A DNA stretch of 64,000 bases from Thermoleophilaceae bacterium (GTDB lineage Bacteria; Actinomycetota; Thermoleophilia; Solirubrobacterales; Thermoleophilaceae): positions 27,455-91,454 of the forward strand of contig JBBDYQ010000020.1 of the NCBI GenBank assembly GCA_040901445.1, given 5' to 3'. Below the pieces are notes generated by a model, which did not search any database, was not told the DNA's origin, and saw only the letters and a program-made list of their open reading frames with translations. Within the stretch, counting starts at the first letter, position 1, and each line of letters starts with the position of its first letter. Made by a program: the position numbers and the translations under genes. Positions 10,267 through 18,949 of the stretch are shown piece by piece.

Positions 10267-10280
10267 GGGCCGAAGGTCCC
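10267..10280. promoter_or_regulatory. Possible DosR/NarL-like palindrome upstream of the giant gene
   Basis: The 269-bp gap between the giant gene and vapC contains GGGCCGAAGGTCCC. On the other strand it reads GGGACCTTCGGCCC, which resembles the dormancy-type GGGACyww-rGyCCC box of LuxR-family response regulators. It lies about 140 bp upstream of the giant gene's start. The rest of the gap shows no gene or clear promoter. This is a resemblance only; such GC-rich palindromes can arise by chance. Confidence 0.25.
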
Positions 10281-10396
10281 CTGCCGGCCGACCGTCCATG
10301 GTCAGTCCCCTGCCGCCAGCCCCCGCCGCGACAGTACGCCTGCCAACCGCCGCGTGTCAACCCGAAAGGTCGGAAGAACGTACTAAACGTCCTCGA

Positions 10397-10792
10397 TCAG
10401 ATGGCGAGGCCGGGCCGCGCCACGCCCGCCACGTCGGTGCTCACCAGCGTCCAGCCACGGCGGCGCGCGCAGGCGGCATGCGCCGCTTCGTAGAGCGAAA
10501 TCTGGTGCCGGGCGCCGATGGCTGCGGCCTCCGCGAGCAGGTCCCCGTCGACGCGCTCCAGCGTCCCGGGGCAGGCCGCGTGCACGAGCTCGACGAGTCG
10601 CTGCGCATCGCCCGGCGAGCGCCAGCGCGCGGTGGCGACGTCGGCTACCTCGTACAGCGTCAGGTCCAGCGCCGCGAGCGCGGCGCCGCGCTCCACGCTT
10701 CCCTCGATGAGCTGCGCGGCGTCGCGGTGGTAGGCGTCGTCCGGATCGAGCGCAGCCAGCCAGACGCTGGCATCGAGCAGGAGCGCGCTCAC
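10397..10792 (-). CDS. vapC: PIN-domain ribonuclease toxin, VapC-like
   Basis: This 131-residue PIN-domain protein has the usual VapC length. The acidic metal-site residues can be placed: Asp7 (LLLDASVWL), Glu48 (TLYEVAD), Glu102 (SLYEAAHA, where most VapCs have Asp) and Asp120 (LVSTD). VapC toxins cleave RNA and are held inactive by a cognate antitoxin. The GTG start at 10792 overlaps the stop of the upstream antitoxin gene (GTGA), so translation is probably coupled. The Asp-to-Glu change could lower activity but keeps the charge. Confidence 0.85.
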   Translation of the reverse strand: MSALLLDASVWLAALDPDDAYHRDAAQLIEGSVERGAALAALDLTLYEVADVATARWRSPGDAQRLVELVHAACPGTLERVDGDLLAEAAAIGARHQISLYEAAHAACARRRGWTLVSTDVAGVARPGLAI

Positions 10793-11016
10793 GGCGCGCG
10801 CCGCTGCTCGCGGACATGCGCCGCGTTGGCTCCGCCATGGGGAGCCGCTGCGCCCAGCAGCTCACGAATCGTGCCGAGCCGCTCGACGGCATCGGCGGCG
10901 AGCTCCCGCTCCGCAAGCTCGCGCAGGAGCCCGCTTCGCGTGGTGCCGCGCCGGCCCGCGTAGGCGTCGAGGCGGGCGAGGAATGCGTCGGGCAGGCTGA
11001 TCATGACCTTCGCCAC
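10789..11016 (-). CDS. vapB: Ribbon-helix-helix antitoxin, VapB-like
   Basis: A small protein (75 residues from GTG 11016, or 71 from ATG 11004) begins KVMISLPDAFLARLDAYAGR, the strand-helix pattern of CopG/ribbon-helix-helix DNA-binding antitoxins. The basic C-terminal part (NAAHVREQRRAP) would wrap the toxin. It is the first gene of the pair with vapC and overlaps it by 4 nt. A near-palindrome sits immediately upstream, consistent with autorepression. GTG 11016 lies 6 nt after a TATACT hexamer and is preferred if the transcript is leaderless. Confidence 0.8.
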   Translation of the reverse strand: MAKVMISLPDAFLARLDAYAGRRGTTRSGLLRELAERELAADAVERLGTIRELLGAAAPHGGANAAHVREQRRAP

Positions 11017-11020
11017 CCAA

Positions 11021-11034
11021 CCAGTATATACCGG
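11021..11034 (-). promoter_or_regulatory. vapBC operator overlapping the -10 element
   Basis: CCAGTATATACCGG is a 14-bp near-palindrome with one mismatched pair. Read on the minus strand it contains TATACT, a good -10 hexamer ending 6 nt before the vapB GTG. A VapBC complex bound here would block RNA polymerase. The overlap is seen; the binding is inferred. Confidence 0.5.
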
Positions 11035-11140
11035 TATTGCCAGGGGTCGGCGGCCGGTTTGCCCCTCCCACCACCCGTTTCTCCTCCACTTCACCGAAAG
11101 CGGTTCCGAAAGCCGGCGTCCGGTGTTACGGTGGTGCGCG

Positions 11141-12514
11141 GTGGGGGACTCTGGCCGCATCTCGCGCATTCTCTGCGGTGTCACGCTGCTGCTCGTGTTT
11201 CCGGGCAGCGCGACCGCTGCCGGCATCGATCCCGCGGACCAGTGGCTGCCCAGCTCTGAGGGTGCCACCTGGACCTACAGCTGGTCCGACAGCGCGTACG
11301 CGCCCCAGCCCACGCTCGAGCGCTACACACAAGCGGGCCGCGACGGGCGGGCGTTCACGCTCGCCTGGACCACGGCGGGGCTCGGCAACGGGGAGGGAAC
11401 CGTGCCGGCCGCGGGCACCATGGACTACTCGCACGTCGACAGCGGGTTGGTCAACCTCAACTGGGCAGCCACTCCGCCGCCGTCCCGGTTCCCGATCCTC
11501 TGCGCCCAGGCGAGCAACTGTCCCAACAGCCTTGCCGGCACGCATTTCATGCTGATCTGGGGCGCGCGCGAGCCCGCCGTGCCGGAACCGCTGCTGGAGG
11601 ACATGGAATGGACGTCGCTCGGCGGAGCCCGGAACGACGTCTCGAGCCAGAACCGCTATCTCGGCATGGAGAGGGTCACGGTCGCCGCCTACCCGGAGGG
11701 GGTGCGGGCGGCGAAGGTGCGGTCCGACATCACCCAGGGCGGCGCCATCGGCGATCCCTACGGGAGCGGCATCCGCACCGTGTGGTGGGTTCGCGGCGTG
11801 GGGCCGGTGAAGATCGAGTTCCGCCACACCGGCGGCGAGGTCGGCCGATCCGAGCTCATCAGCACCAACCTCACGCCGGTTCCGGCGCCGCCCGACGAGA
11901 ACTACCTGCCGCTCGGGGCCGGCGACCGGCTCACCTACCGCTGGCGCAACTCCAAGCACATGCGCCGCTGGTCCACCCAGCGGTTCACGGTGGCGCAGGT
12001 GGTCAACAGCACGGCGCGCGTGGACGTGGAGAGCGTGCGCGGACCGATCAGGGTCGCCGGCTCGTACGTCTTCGCCGTCCGCCGGGGCGGGATCACCAAT
12101 CTCGCCGTCTCCACCAGGACGCGGACCCGGGCCACGTTCCCCGCGCTCGGACCTCGTTCGGAGCGCCGCAGCCGCCGGCGGCGCCTGCTCACGCCGTTCG
12201 ACTTCATGACGTTCGGCTACAACCCGGTGCTGCCGGCCCATCCGGAGCGAGGCGATGTCTGGCGGAGCCGGAGGGGCAGCCGTGACCACAGGGTGTTCGG
12301 CGTCACGGGTCGCACGAAGATCCTCGGCACCCGCCGGGTGAGGACGCCCGCCGGCCGCTTCAGGGCCCTCGCCGTCTCCACCACGCTGCGCCAGCGCGGC
12401 TTCCGCTACGGCAGCGGGCGGCGGGTGAGCTACTTCGTGCCGGGCAAGGGCCTCGTGAAGCTGGTGTTCCGCCACCGCGACCGCAGCGTCTCCGTCGTCG
12501 AACGCGTCCGCTAG
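11141..12514 (+). CDS. Secreted two-domain beta-rich protein of unknown function
   Basis: From GTG 11141 the protein (457 residues) starts with a signal peptide (RILCGVTLLLVFPGSATAA). The open frame extends further upstream, but the signal peptide fixes this start. Two similar halves follow: each opens with a pattern like YLPLGAGDRLTYRW or WLPSSEGATWTYSW and closes with a strand such as GVGPVKIEFRH or GKGLVKLVFRH. This resembles DUF3108/TapB-like extracytoplasmic proteins, but I cannot assign a family. It is followed 7 nt later by a lipoprotein gene, so both probably act outside the membrane. Function unknown. Confidence 0.75.
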   Translation: MGDSGRISRILCGVTLLLVFPGSATAAGIDPADQWLPSSEGATWTYSWSDSAYAPQPTLERYTQAGRDGRAFTLAWTTAGLGNGEGTVPAAGTMDYSHVDSGLVNLNWAATPPPSRFPILCAQASNCPNSLAGTHFMLIWGAREPAVPEPLLEDMEWTSLGGARNDVSSQNRYLGMERVTVAAYPEGVRAAKVRSDITQGGAIGDPYGSGIRTVWWVRGVGPVKIEFRHTGGEVGRSELISTNLTPVPAPPDENYLPLGAGDRLTYRWRNSKHMRRWSTQRFTVAQVVNSTARVDVESVRGPIRVAGSYVFAVRRGGITNLAVSTRTRTRATFPALGPRSERRSRRRRLLTPFDFMTFGYNPVLPAHPERGDVWRSRRGSRDHRVFGVTGRTKILGTRRVRTPAGRFRALAVSTTLRQRGFRYGSGRRVSYFVPGKGLVKLVFRHRDRSVSVVERVR

Positions 12515-12521
12515 CGCCCGG

Positions 12522-13328
12522 ATGCGGCACACGGCGCTCCTGCTGTCGGCGACCGCGTGCATGCTGCTCGCGAGCGGCTGCTCGGACAGCCGCGAGGACG
12601 AGATCGAGGGCTATGTGGAGCGGGCCAACGCGATCCAGGAGGGCGCCACGCCCGAGCTCGGGCGCGCCAACGAGGCCTACGCCCGCTTTGCGGACGGCGA
12701 GCTGCCGTCCGAGCGCGCGCCGGTGGACCTGGCCGCTGCCGAGAGCTCGATCCGCGCCACCCGCGCCGAGCTCGCCGAGATCGAGCCGCCGTCGGATGCG
12801 CGCACACTCCACGTCCACCTGCTGCGCTTCTTCGACCTCAGCATCGAGCTGTCACACGAGACCACGCGACTGGCCCGGTATCTGCCCGCGGCGGAGGCCG
12901 CCCTTCAGGAGCTGGCGCCGGCCAGCCGCCGCCTGGCGCGAGACCTGCGCTCCGCATCGGGGCCCGCGGGCCAGGAGCGGGGGCTGGCCCGCTACCGCCG
13001 GCCGCTCGAGCGCGCGCTCAGCAGGCTTCGCCGCCTGGAGCCCCCGCCCGTGCTCGTGGCCTCCCACCGCGCGCAGGTCCGTCGCCTTCGGTCGCTGCGC
13101 TCTCTCGCGATACGGCTGGGGCGAGCCATCCGCGAGCGCGACGCCCGGGAGGTCGCGAGGCTCCTGCTCCGCTTCCGTCGCCGGCAGGGCGAGGCGGGCC
13201 AGGCGCCCGGCCTCGACGCGCGTTCCCGGCGCGCCTACCAGGAGCGCCACCGGACCACGGAACGCGAGGCGGTCGCCGTCAGGCGCGAGCAGGCGCGGAT
13301 CCAGCACGAGCTCCGGACGGAGGGATAG
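12522..13328 (+). CDS. Helical lipoprotein of unknown function
   Basis: The 268-residue product starts MRHTALLLSATACMLLASGC, a lipoprotein signal with lipobox LASG-C, so the Cys at position 20 would be acylated. The rest is Arg/Glu/Leu-rich and should form long helices or coiled coil; no known domain was recognised. It begins 7 nt after the preceding secreted protein and is probably cotranscribed with it. Its 3' end faces the subtilase gene on the other strand with a 7-bp gap. Confidence 0.75.
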   Translation: MRHTALLLSATACMLLASGCSDSREDEIEGYVERANAIQEGATPELGRANEAYARFADGELPSERAPVDLAAAESSIRATRAELAEIEPPSDARTLHVHLLRFFDLSIELSHETTRLARYLPAAEAALQELAPASRRLARDLRSASGPAGQERGLARYRRPLERALSRLRRLEPPPVLVASHRAQVRRLRSLRSLAIRLGRAIRERDAREVARLLLRFRRRQGEAGQAPGLDARSRRAYQERHRTTEREAVAVRREQARIQHELRTEG

Positions 13329-13335
13329 GCCGGCG

Positions 13336-15501
13336 CTAGCGTCGCAGCGCGACGCGCTTGGCGAGGCGGGCGCGGTTGCCGGCGCGGTCGGCCGCGGACA
13401 GGCTGAGTGTGAGCCGCTGGCGCCGCTTGCCGCGCGCGAGCATCGAGCGCCCCCGCCGCGACAGGCGCACGACCAGCGTCGCGGAGCCCGCCCTCCGGGT
13501 TCCGCGTGACCCACGCCCCACCAGCACTCGCCTGCCTGAGCGCGACCGCGCGTACAGCCGAGCGTTGACGCGGCAGGCCCTGTCGCAGCGTATGCGCGTG
13601 CGCAGCCCGGCACGCCGCATGCGCCGGAGCCGCTGCGAGCGCGCGAAGCGCAGCCGCACGGCCGGCGGGTCGTCGTCCTCCGTCGCGGCATGGCCGGATC
13701 CGCCACCGCCGCCCGTCGTCGAGCCGCCGGGCTGCGGAGCAGGGGCCGGCGGCGCGGGTTGTGCAGCCGGTGGCGGGGGCGCCGGCGGGGGCGGCGGCGG
13801 AGGGTCGCTTCCGCCGTCCTGGCCGCTGAGCCCCGCGGCGGCCGCGAGCGCGTTGGCAACATCGAGGCGCCGTCCGGTGACGGTCGGCTGGGCCCACGAG
13901 ACGGCGTCGCCGCTCGAGAGGATCGCGCTCCGCAGCTCCACCGCCGACAGTCCGGGAGAGTGCGACAGCAGCAGCGCGGCCGCTCCGGCCACGTGCGGGG
14001 CGGCCATCGAGGTGCCGCTGAGGGAGCGGTAGGCCTCACCCCCGTGGCAGGTGACCTCGGCCCAGTCCACCGACGCGCCGTCGGCGACGATCGACCCGTC
14101 GCTGCTCAGCCGGAAGCGCAGATGGGCCTGGGCGCCGTAGAAGTCAGGGACGCCGGAATGACCCCTGAGGTCGAGCGCAACCGTGTCCCAGCCGGACGTA
14201 TCCGCGTTTCGCTCGTACAGCTTGGTCCATGGACCGCCGGTGCTCTCGGATGCCTCGACGAAGAACCGGTCGCCGCCGTTGGAGGCGACGTCGAGCCGGA
14301 GGTCGAATATGAGCTGGCAGTCCGTGCCGACGGACACCGGGCTCGCCGTGCGGACCCACGTGTCGGAGCCGTCCTGGTAGTTCCCGCCGGGCGAGTCGGC
14401 GAGCCCGAACGATCCTTCGCTTGCCGCGTCGGCGGAGGTGTCCCAGTTCCCGTCCGTCGTCCAGGCGCCGAGCCCGGACTCGAAGCGCTCGTCCAGCGGC
14501 CTCGACACGCCGGGGTAGGTGCTCTTCGTACCGAGGCCCGGCGCGGCGATGTCCACCGACGTCGCGCCCCAGTTGGAGAACGACGCGCGCGCGTCGGCGT
14601 GGTCGCTCGCGGCCACGCACAGGACGTTCGGGGAGTCCAGCTCGCAGGGATAGGCGTGGTTGCCGGCGGCGTCGACGTCGAACCCGTCGTTGCCCGCGGC
14701 CACCACGAACAGCGTGCCCGGCGCGTTCTCCACCGCGGCCCTCACCGTGCTCGAGTAGCCACCGCCCAGGCTCGCGTTCACGATCTTCACTCCCTGGCTC
14801 GCCGCGTAGGTGAACGCCTCGGCCACGTCGGCCCACGAGCCGGAGCCGGTGTGGTCGAGCACGCGCAGGGGCATCAGCCCCACCTGCTGCGCCACGCCGG
14901 TCACCCCGGTGCCGTTGTTGCCGATCGCCCCGATCGTGCCCGCGACATGGGTCCCGTGCCCGTCGAGGTCGCCGGGCAGGTCGTCGTCGTGGACGAAGTC
15001 CTTGCCGGCCACGAGGTGGGCCGAGAGATCCGGGTGGTCGGGCGCGATGCCCGTGTCCACCACGCCCACGACGACGCTGCTGTCGCCCGTGGTGACGTCC
15101 CACGCGGCGGGCGCCCCTATCGCGGGAAGGCCCCAGAGGTCGCCGAACAGCGGGTCGTCCGGCAGCTCCTGCGCGCGAGCGATGCCGTTGGGCTCGGCGT
15201 ACTCGATCGCCGGGTCGCCCCTGAAGCTCTCCACCGCCTCGGCCACCGACCGTCCCGGTTCGAGCTCGAGCAGCTGGACGCGGGGGACCGAGAGCACGTC
15301 CTCCACGCGGGCGTCGCCCCGGGCCCGGGCCCGCGAGCGGTCCCGCGCGCTCACGCCGGGCTTGAAGCGGACGACCACCTCGCCCGGCACGAACTCCTGC
15401 CCGGGAACCGGCGTGCGTGGCGCTGCGCCCGCCACGGGCGGCGCCGCGGCGACCAGCGCTGCGACCACCAGGCATGCGGAAAGGGTGCGGGCGATCCCCA
15501 C
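13336..15501 (-). CDS. Secreted subtilase (S8) with a domain inserted before the catalytic Ser
   Basis: The 721-residue preproprotease has a signal peptide (1-26), an I9-like propeptide (about 35-105, FVPGEVVVRFKPG ... YAEPN) and a subtilisin domain with Asp149 (VVDTG), His182 (DGHGTHVAG), oxyanion Asn271 (AAGNDG) and Ser498 (SGTSMAAPHVAG). About 155 residues (330-487) are inserted between the Asn and Ser blocks; they read as a beta-sandwich/MAM-like module (DERFESGLGAW, LIFDLRLD, LRFRLSSDG). After a Pro-rich linker (about 567-590) comes an Arg-rich C-terminal domain of the Ig-like kind common in this lineage's secreted proteins. It is probably an exported peptidase of broad specificity; its substrate is unknown. 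Confidence 0.9.
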   Translation of the reverse strand: MGIARTLSACLVVAALVAAAPPVAGAAPRTPVPGQEFVPGEVVVRFKPGVSARDRSRARARGDARVEDVLSVPRVQLLELEPGRSVAEAVESFRGDPAIEYAEPNGIARAQELPDDPLFGDLWGLPAIGAPAAWDVTTGDSSVVVGVVDTGIAPDHPDLSAHLVAGKDFVHDDDLPGDLDGHGTHVAGTIGAIGNNGTGVTGVAQQVGLMPLRVLDHTGSGSWADVAEAFTYAASQGVKIVNASLGGGYSSTVRAAVENAPGTLFVVAAGNDGFDVDAAGNHAYPCELDSPNVLCVAASDHADARASFSNWGATSVDIAAPGLGTKSTYPGVSRPLDERFESGLGAWTTDGNWDTSADAASEGSFGLADSPGGNYQDGSDTWVRTASPVSVGTDCQLIFDLRLDVASNGGDRFFVEASESTGGPWTKLYERNADTSGWDTVALDLRGHSGVPDFYGAQAHLRFRLSSDGSIVADGASVDWAEVTCHGGEAYRSLSGTSMAAPHVAGAAALLLSHSPGLSAVELRSAILSSGDAVSWAQPTVTGRRLDVANALAAAAGLSGQDGGSDPPPPPPPAPPPPAAQPAPPAPAPQPGGSTTGGGGGSGHAATEDDDPPAVRLRFARSQRLRRMRRAGLRTRIRCDRACRVNARLYARSRSGRRVLVGRGSRGTRRAGSATLVVRLSRRGRSMLARGKRRQRLTLSLSAADRAGNRARLAKRVALRR

Positions 15502-15543
15502 CCCGGATGTATCGGCAGCCGGCCGGGTTCTCCCGACCCCCGG

Positions 15544-16734
15544 CTACACCCGCGAGTGCCGGCGGCCCAGCTCCGAGTACACGCCCGCCACCTGGCGCGC
15601 GACGTCGTACCAGTCGAAGCCGAGCACGTGCTCCATCGCCTCGTCCACCAGGCGGTCGCGCAGCGCGGCGTCGGTGAGCAGGCGCTCGGCCATCTGGCCC
15701 AGGGAGTCCGGGTCGCGGGAGACGAAGCGCAGGCCCACGTCCTCGTTGGGCACGACCTCGCGCAGGCCGCCGGTGTCGGCCACCAGGCAGGGGCAACCCG
15801 ACGCCATGGCCTCGAGCGCCACGAGGCCGAAGGGCTCGTAGATCGAGGGGACCACGGTGAGGTCGGCGATCCGGTAGAGCGAGTGCAGCACGTCGTCGCC
15901 GATCCAACCGAGGAAGGTGCCGTGCTCCATCAGTCCGAGCTCCACCGCCTGCTCGCGCAGCTCCTGCTCGTGCGTGCCCGAGCCGGCAACGATGAAGCGC
16001 ACGTTGCCCACGCGCTGGATGAGCCCGGGCAGCGCCTCCAGGGCGAGCTGGAAGCCCTTCTCGTACACCAGCCGGCCCACGAGCAGCACGAGCTTGTCGC
16101 CGGGCTCGGCGTAGCGCGAGCGGAGCATGTCGAGGTCGTCCACCGGCACGAGCTCGGACGGGTCGATGCCGTTGGGGATCACCCTGACCGCGCGCTCGTC
16201 GATCCCGTAGATGTCGGACACGTGCTCGCGCATGTAGGAGGAACACGTGATCACGTGGTCGGCGCGGTTGGCCATCCAGCGCTCGACGCCGTGGATGTGG
16301 GACTGCGGATGCTTGTCCACCCAGCCCTGGTGGCGGCCGTACTCGGTGGCGTGGATGGTGACGGCGAGCGGGCAGCGGAAGCGCTTGGCCAGATGGTCGC
16401 CCGCGCCGGCCACGAGCCAGTCGTGCCCATGCACGACGTCGAAGGAGAAGCGGTCGCCCAGCTCCACCCCGGCGGCCAGCATGTCGGCGTTCATGTGCTC
16501 CACCCAGGTGACGAACTCGCCCAGCTCGCGCGGGCGCTCGGGCTCGCGGACACGGTGGACGAAGACGCCGTAGCCGGTCTCCTCCTCGTCGGGCGACTCC
16601 TCGTGACCGCGCGTGAGGACGTGCACCTCGACTCCGTGGCGGACGAGGTTCTCGGACAGCTTGCGCACGTGCCGCGCCAGCCCACCCTCGATGAGCGGGG
16701 GGTACTCCCAGGAGAGGATCAGGACGCGGGTCAC
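15544..16734 (-). CDS. GT4 glycosyltransferase (glycogen-synthase-like)
   Basis: This GT-B fold enzyme (396 residues) opens with LILSWEYPPLIEGGLARHV, the N-terminal loop of GT4/GlgA-type transferases, and carries the donor-site block SIYEPFGLVALEAMASG with the paired Glu residues near its C-terminus. The family transfers a sugar from a nucleotide sugar with retention. GTG 16734 overlaps the stop of the GH57 gene by 4 nt. Pairing with a GH57 branching-type enzyme suggests synthesis of an alpha-glucan or a glucosylated metabolite, as in other GT4-GH57 gene pairs. The donor (ADP- or UDP-sugar) cannot be read from sequence. Confidence 0.9.
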   Translation of the reverse strand: MTRVLILSWEYPPLIEGGLARHVRKLSENLVRHGVEVHVLTRGHEESPDEEETGYGVFVHRVREPERPRELGEFVTWVEHMNADMLAAGVELGDRFSFDVVHGHDWLVAGAGDHLAKRFRCPLAVTIHATEYGRHQGWVDKHPQSHIHGVERWMANRADHVITCSSYMREHVSDIYGIDERAVRVIPNGIDPSELVPVDDLDMLRSRYAEPGDKLVLLVGRLVYEKGFQLALEALPGLIQRVGNVRFIVAGSGTHEQELREQAVELGLMEHGTFLGWIGDDVLHSLYRIADLTVVPSIYEPFGLVALEAMASGCPCLVADTGGLREVVPNEDVGLRFVSRDPDSLGQMAERLLTDAALRDRLVDEAMEHVLGFDWYDVARQVAGVYSELGRRHSRV

Positions 16735-18161
16735 GGGGCGACTAGCGGGGCGAGGTCGAGCGCGGGCGCGAGGCTGCGCAGGCTTGGCTCAGGCACGAGG
16801 GCGGAGTCTGCCAGAGCCGCCAGGGCGGCGTCATTGGCGGCGGCGTGCGCCCGTACCCGCTCGAGCGGGTAGTCGGCGGCCAGCTCGCGGGTCACCTGGA
16901 ACGACCAGTCGGAGGCCTGGAGCGCCATCAGCTCGCGCGCCGCGCGGGCCAGCGACGGGTCGTCCGCGTGCGTCCCGGCGGCGGCGGCCACGGTGCGCAG
17001 CTCGGCGCGCCGGGCGGCCACGCAGAGCTCTGCCACGCGGGGCGAGTCCCACGTGCTGAGGTCCTTCGGAGTGCCCCAGCTGGACTCCGCCAGAGGGCGC
17101 TCCACGGCCGCGATCCCGTCCAGCGCGTCCGGGAGGGTGACCAGCTCCACGCCCTGCGCGGGCGCCTCCTCCAGCACCGCACGCAGCCACTCGATCCCCT
17201 CGTACCACCAGTGGCCCAGCAGCTCGGTGTCGAGCGCGCAGGTCACCAGCCCCCCGGGCCGGGCCTCCAGCCGCTGTGCCACGCGCGCCACGAAATCGCG
17301 CGCGTGCTCGCGCGCGAGGCCCACGGCGTGGTCGTGGCGATAGGGCCCGCCCGCGTTGTTCCACGGCCTGAGGTCGTGCACCGTGCGACCGTGGTAGTCG
17401 CGGTACGCCGCGTGCGTGGGGTAGCCCGTGCGCTCGTCCCACACGAGGCTCACGGTGGCCCAGTCGATCGGCACGGCCACGGGCCCCGCGCCCGTGGCGA
17501 CGGGCTCGAGCTGCTCCGGCGCCCCGAGGCCGAGCGCGTCGGTCTGGTCCACGCAGAACGCGGCCACGCGGTGCTCGGACAGGTCGCGCTCCAGCCCGGG
17601 CGCATAGGCGCACTCCGGCAGCCAGAAGCCACCGCCGAAGGCGCCGAAGCGGCGCTCATGGGACGCCACCCCGGCCGCCACCTGCAGGCGCAGCCCGGGG
17701 TCGGTGGCCAGGAGCGGCAGGACGGCGTGGGTGGCCGACGAGGTCCAGAGCTGCGGCCCGCCGAGGCTCGCGAATGCGTCCACCACATCCCGTCCCAGGG
17801 CCTCGAATGTCCGCTCGGCCCGCTCGTAGTCGCCCGCGGCGCGCCGCAGCTCCGCGGCCAGCTCAAGCTCTCCCCCGCGCTCGAGGCCGCGGGCGTCCTC
17901 CTCGTGGATCGGTGCGCGCACCTCGCGCAGGAAGGCGAGGAAGCGGTCGCCGGCGTCGCCGCGCAGCGCCTCGAGCTGGTCGCAGAGGACCGGCGTCAGG
18001 CCCACGGTGACCGGCGCTCCGTCGAGTACCTCGAGAATCGGCAGGTAGACCGTGGCCGCGGCCTCGAACAGCCATTCCTCGCCGAAGGGCCATGTGCCGA
18101 AGCCCTCCACGTAGGGCATGTGGGTGTGGAGGACGAGCGCGAGCCCGCCGCGCGGCGTCAT
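16731..18161 (-). CDS. GH57 1,4-alpha-glucan branching-type enzyme
   Basis: The 476-residue protein has the GH57 opening LVLHTHMPYVEG, the nucleophile block FWLPECAY (Glu183) and the acid block CALDTELLGHWWYEG (Asp311), followed by the helical C-terminal domain seen in GH57 branching enzymes. These enzymes cut an alpha-1,4 glucan chain and reattach it by an alpha-1,6 bond. Length and motifs fit the branching subfamily better than amylases. ATG 18161 overlaps the upstream methyltransferase stop (ATGA), and its own stop overlaps the GT4 start, giving a coupled three-gene operon. Confidence 0.9.
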   Translation of the reverse strand: MTPRGGLALVLHTHMPYVEGFGTWPFGEEWLFEAAATVYLPILEVLDGAPVTVGLTPVLCDQLEALRGDAGDRFLAFLREVRAPIHEEDARGLERGGELELAAELRRAAGDYERAERTFEALGRDVVDAFASLGGPQLWTSSATHAVLPLLATDPGLRLQVAAGVASHERRFGAFGGGFWLPECAYAPGLERDLSEHRVAAFCVDQTDALGLGAPEQLEPVATGAGPVAVPIDWATVSLVWDERTGYPTHAAYRDYHGRTVHDLRPWNNAGGPYRHDHAVGLAREHARDFVARVAQRLEARPGGLVTCALDTELLGHWWYEGIEWLRAVLEEAPAQGVELVTLPDALDGIAAVERPLAESSWGTPKDLSTWDSPRVAELCVAARRAELRTVAAAAGTHADDPSLARAARELMALQASDWSFQVTRELAADYPLERVRAHAAANDAALAALADSALVPEPSLRSLAPALDLAPLVAP

Positions 18162-18919
18162 CGCAGCACCGCCACGAAGTCGAGCGCGCGATCGAGGTCG
18201 CCGCGGCGGAGCGCGAAGTCGCGTGCCGAGATGGCCGGCGTGAAGCGGTCGTAGAAGGGCTTGGTCATCCCCAGCCGCTCGTGCACGGCATCCCAGCCGG
18301 CGCGCAGTGCCAGCTCGTGCAGCCGCAGCTTGCGGGCGTGGAAGAGGCCCAGCAGCTCCACCCGCTCGAAGACCGGCTCGCACAGCTCGCGGAACTCCTG
18401 CGCGCGGTACTCGCGCACGTGCCAGGGGTTGTCGGACTTCTCCGCGCCGGGAGGCGCCAGCGTGAGCAGGTTGGGGGTGGAGACGTACGCCGTGCCACCG
18501 GAGCGGAGCATCGAGCGGAAGTGCTCCAGGATCGCCCGGGGGTCCTCCACGTGTTCGATCGTCTGGAGGAACACCACGGCGTCGCAGCGCTCGGAGAAGC
18601 GCTCGACGAGGTCGCGCGCGAAGCTCACCCCCGGGCGCGTGTACTTGAGCCGCGCGTGCTCGTGGGCCTCGGGGTTGGCGTCCACCCCGGTCACGCGCGC
18701 GGCACGCCGCGCGAGCACGTCCGTGCCGTAACCCTCGCCGCAGGCCATGTCCACCACGTCGAGGCCGGCACAGCGATTCGCGATCCACTCGTAGACGGCG
18801 AGGTGGCGCCGGTACCAGTAGTTCTCGGCGGGCACGTCGGGCAGCGTGCGCTCGCCCGTGAGGGCCAGCGGCGGCACTCCCCGGGGCTGCTCGCGCTGCA
18901 GGTGCTCGGTGGGCTGCAC
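18158..18919 (-). CDS. SAM-dependent methyltransferase, first gene of the GH57/GT4 operon
   Basis: A class I methyltransferase of 253 residues from GTG 18919. Motif I is LDVVDMACGEGYGTD, followed by GVDANPEA (motif II) and VVFLQTIEHVEDP (motif IV region). The N-terminus TGERTLPDVPAENYWYRRH is typical of methyltransferases found near sugar-polymer genes. Translational coupling to GH57 and GT4 suggests it methylates the same product or its acceptor, as in mycobacterial methylglucose lipopolysaccharide synthesis. That is an inference from context; the substrate is unknown. Confidence 0.85.
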   Translation of the reverse strand: MQPTEHLQREQPRGVPPLALTGERTLPDVPAENYWYRRHLAVYEWIANRCAGLDVVDMACGEGYGTDVLARRAARVTGVDANPEAHEHARLKYTRPGVSFARDLVERFSERCDAVVFLQTIEHVEDPRAILEHFRSMLRSGGTAYVSTPNLLTLAPPGAEKSDNPWHVREYRAQEFRELCEPVFERVELLGLFHARKLRLHELALRAGWDAVHERLGMTKPFYDRFTPAISARDFALRRGDLDRALDFVAVLR

Positions 18920-18949
18920 GGCGGGGTATTGAATAGGGTTCTGCGCCCG

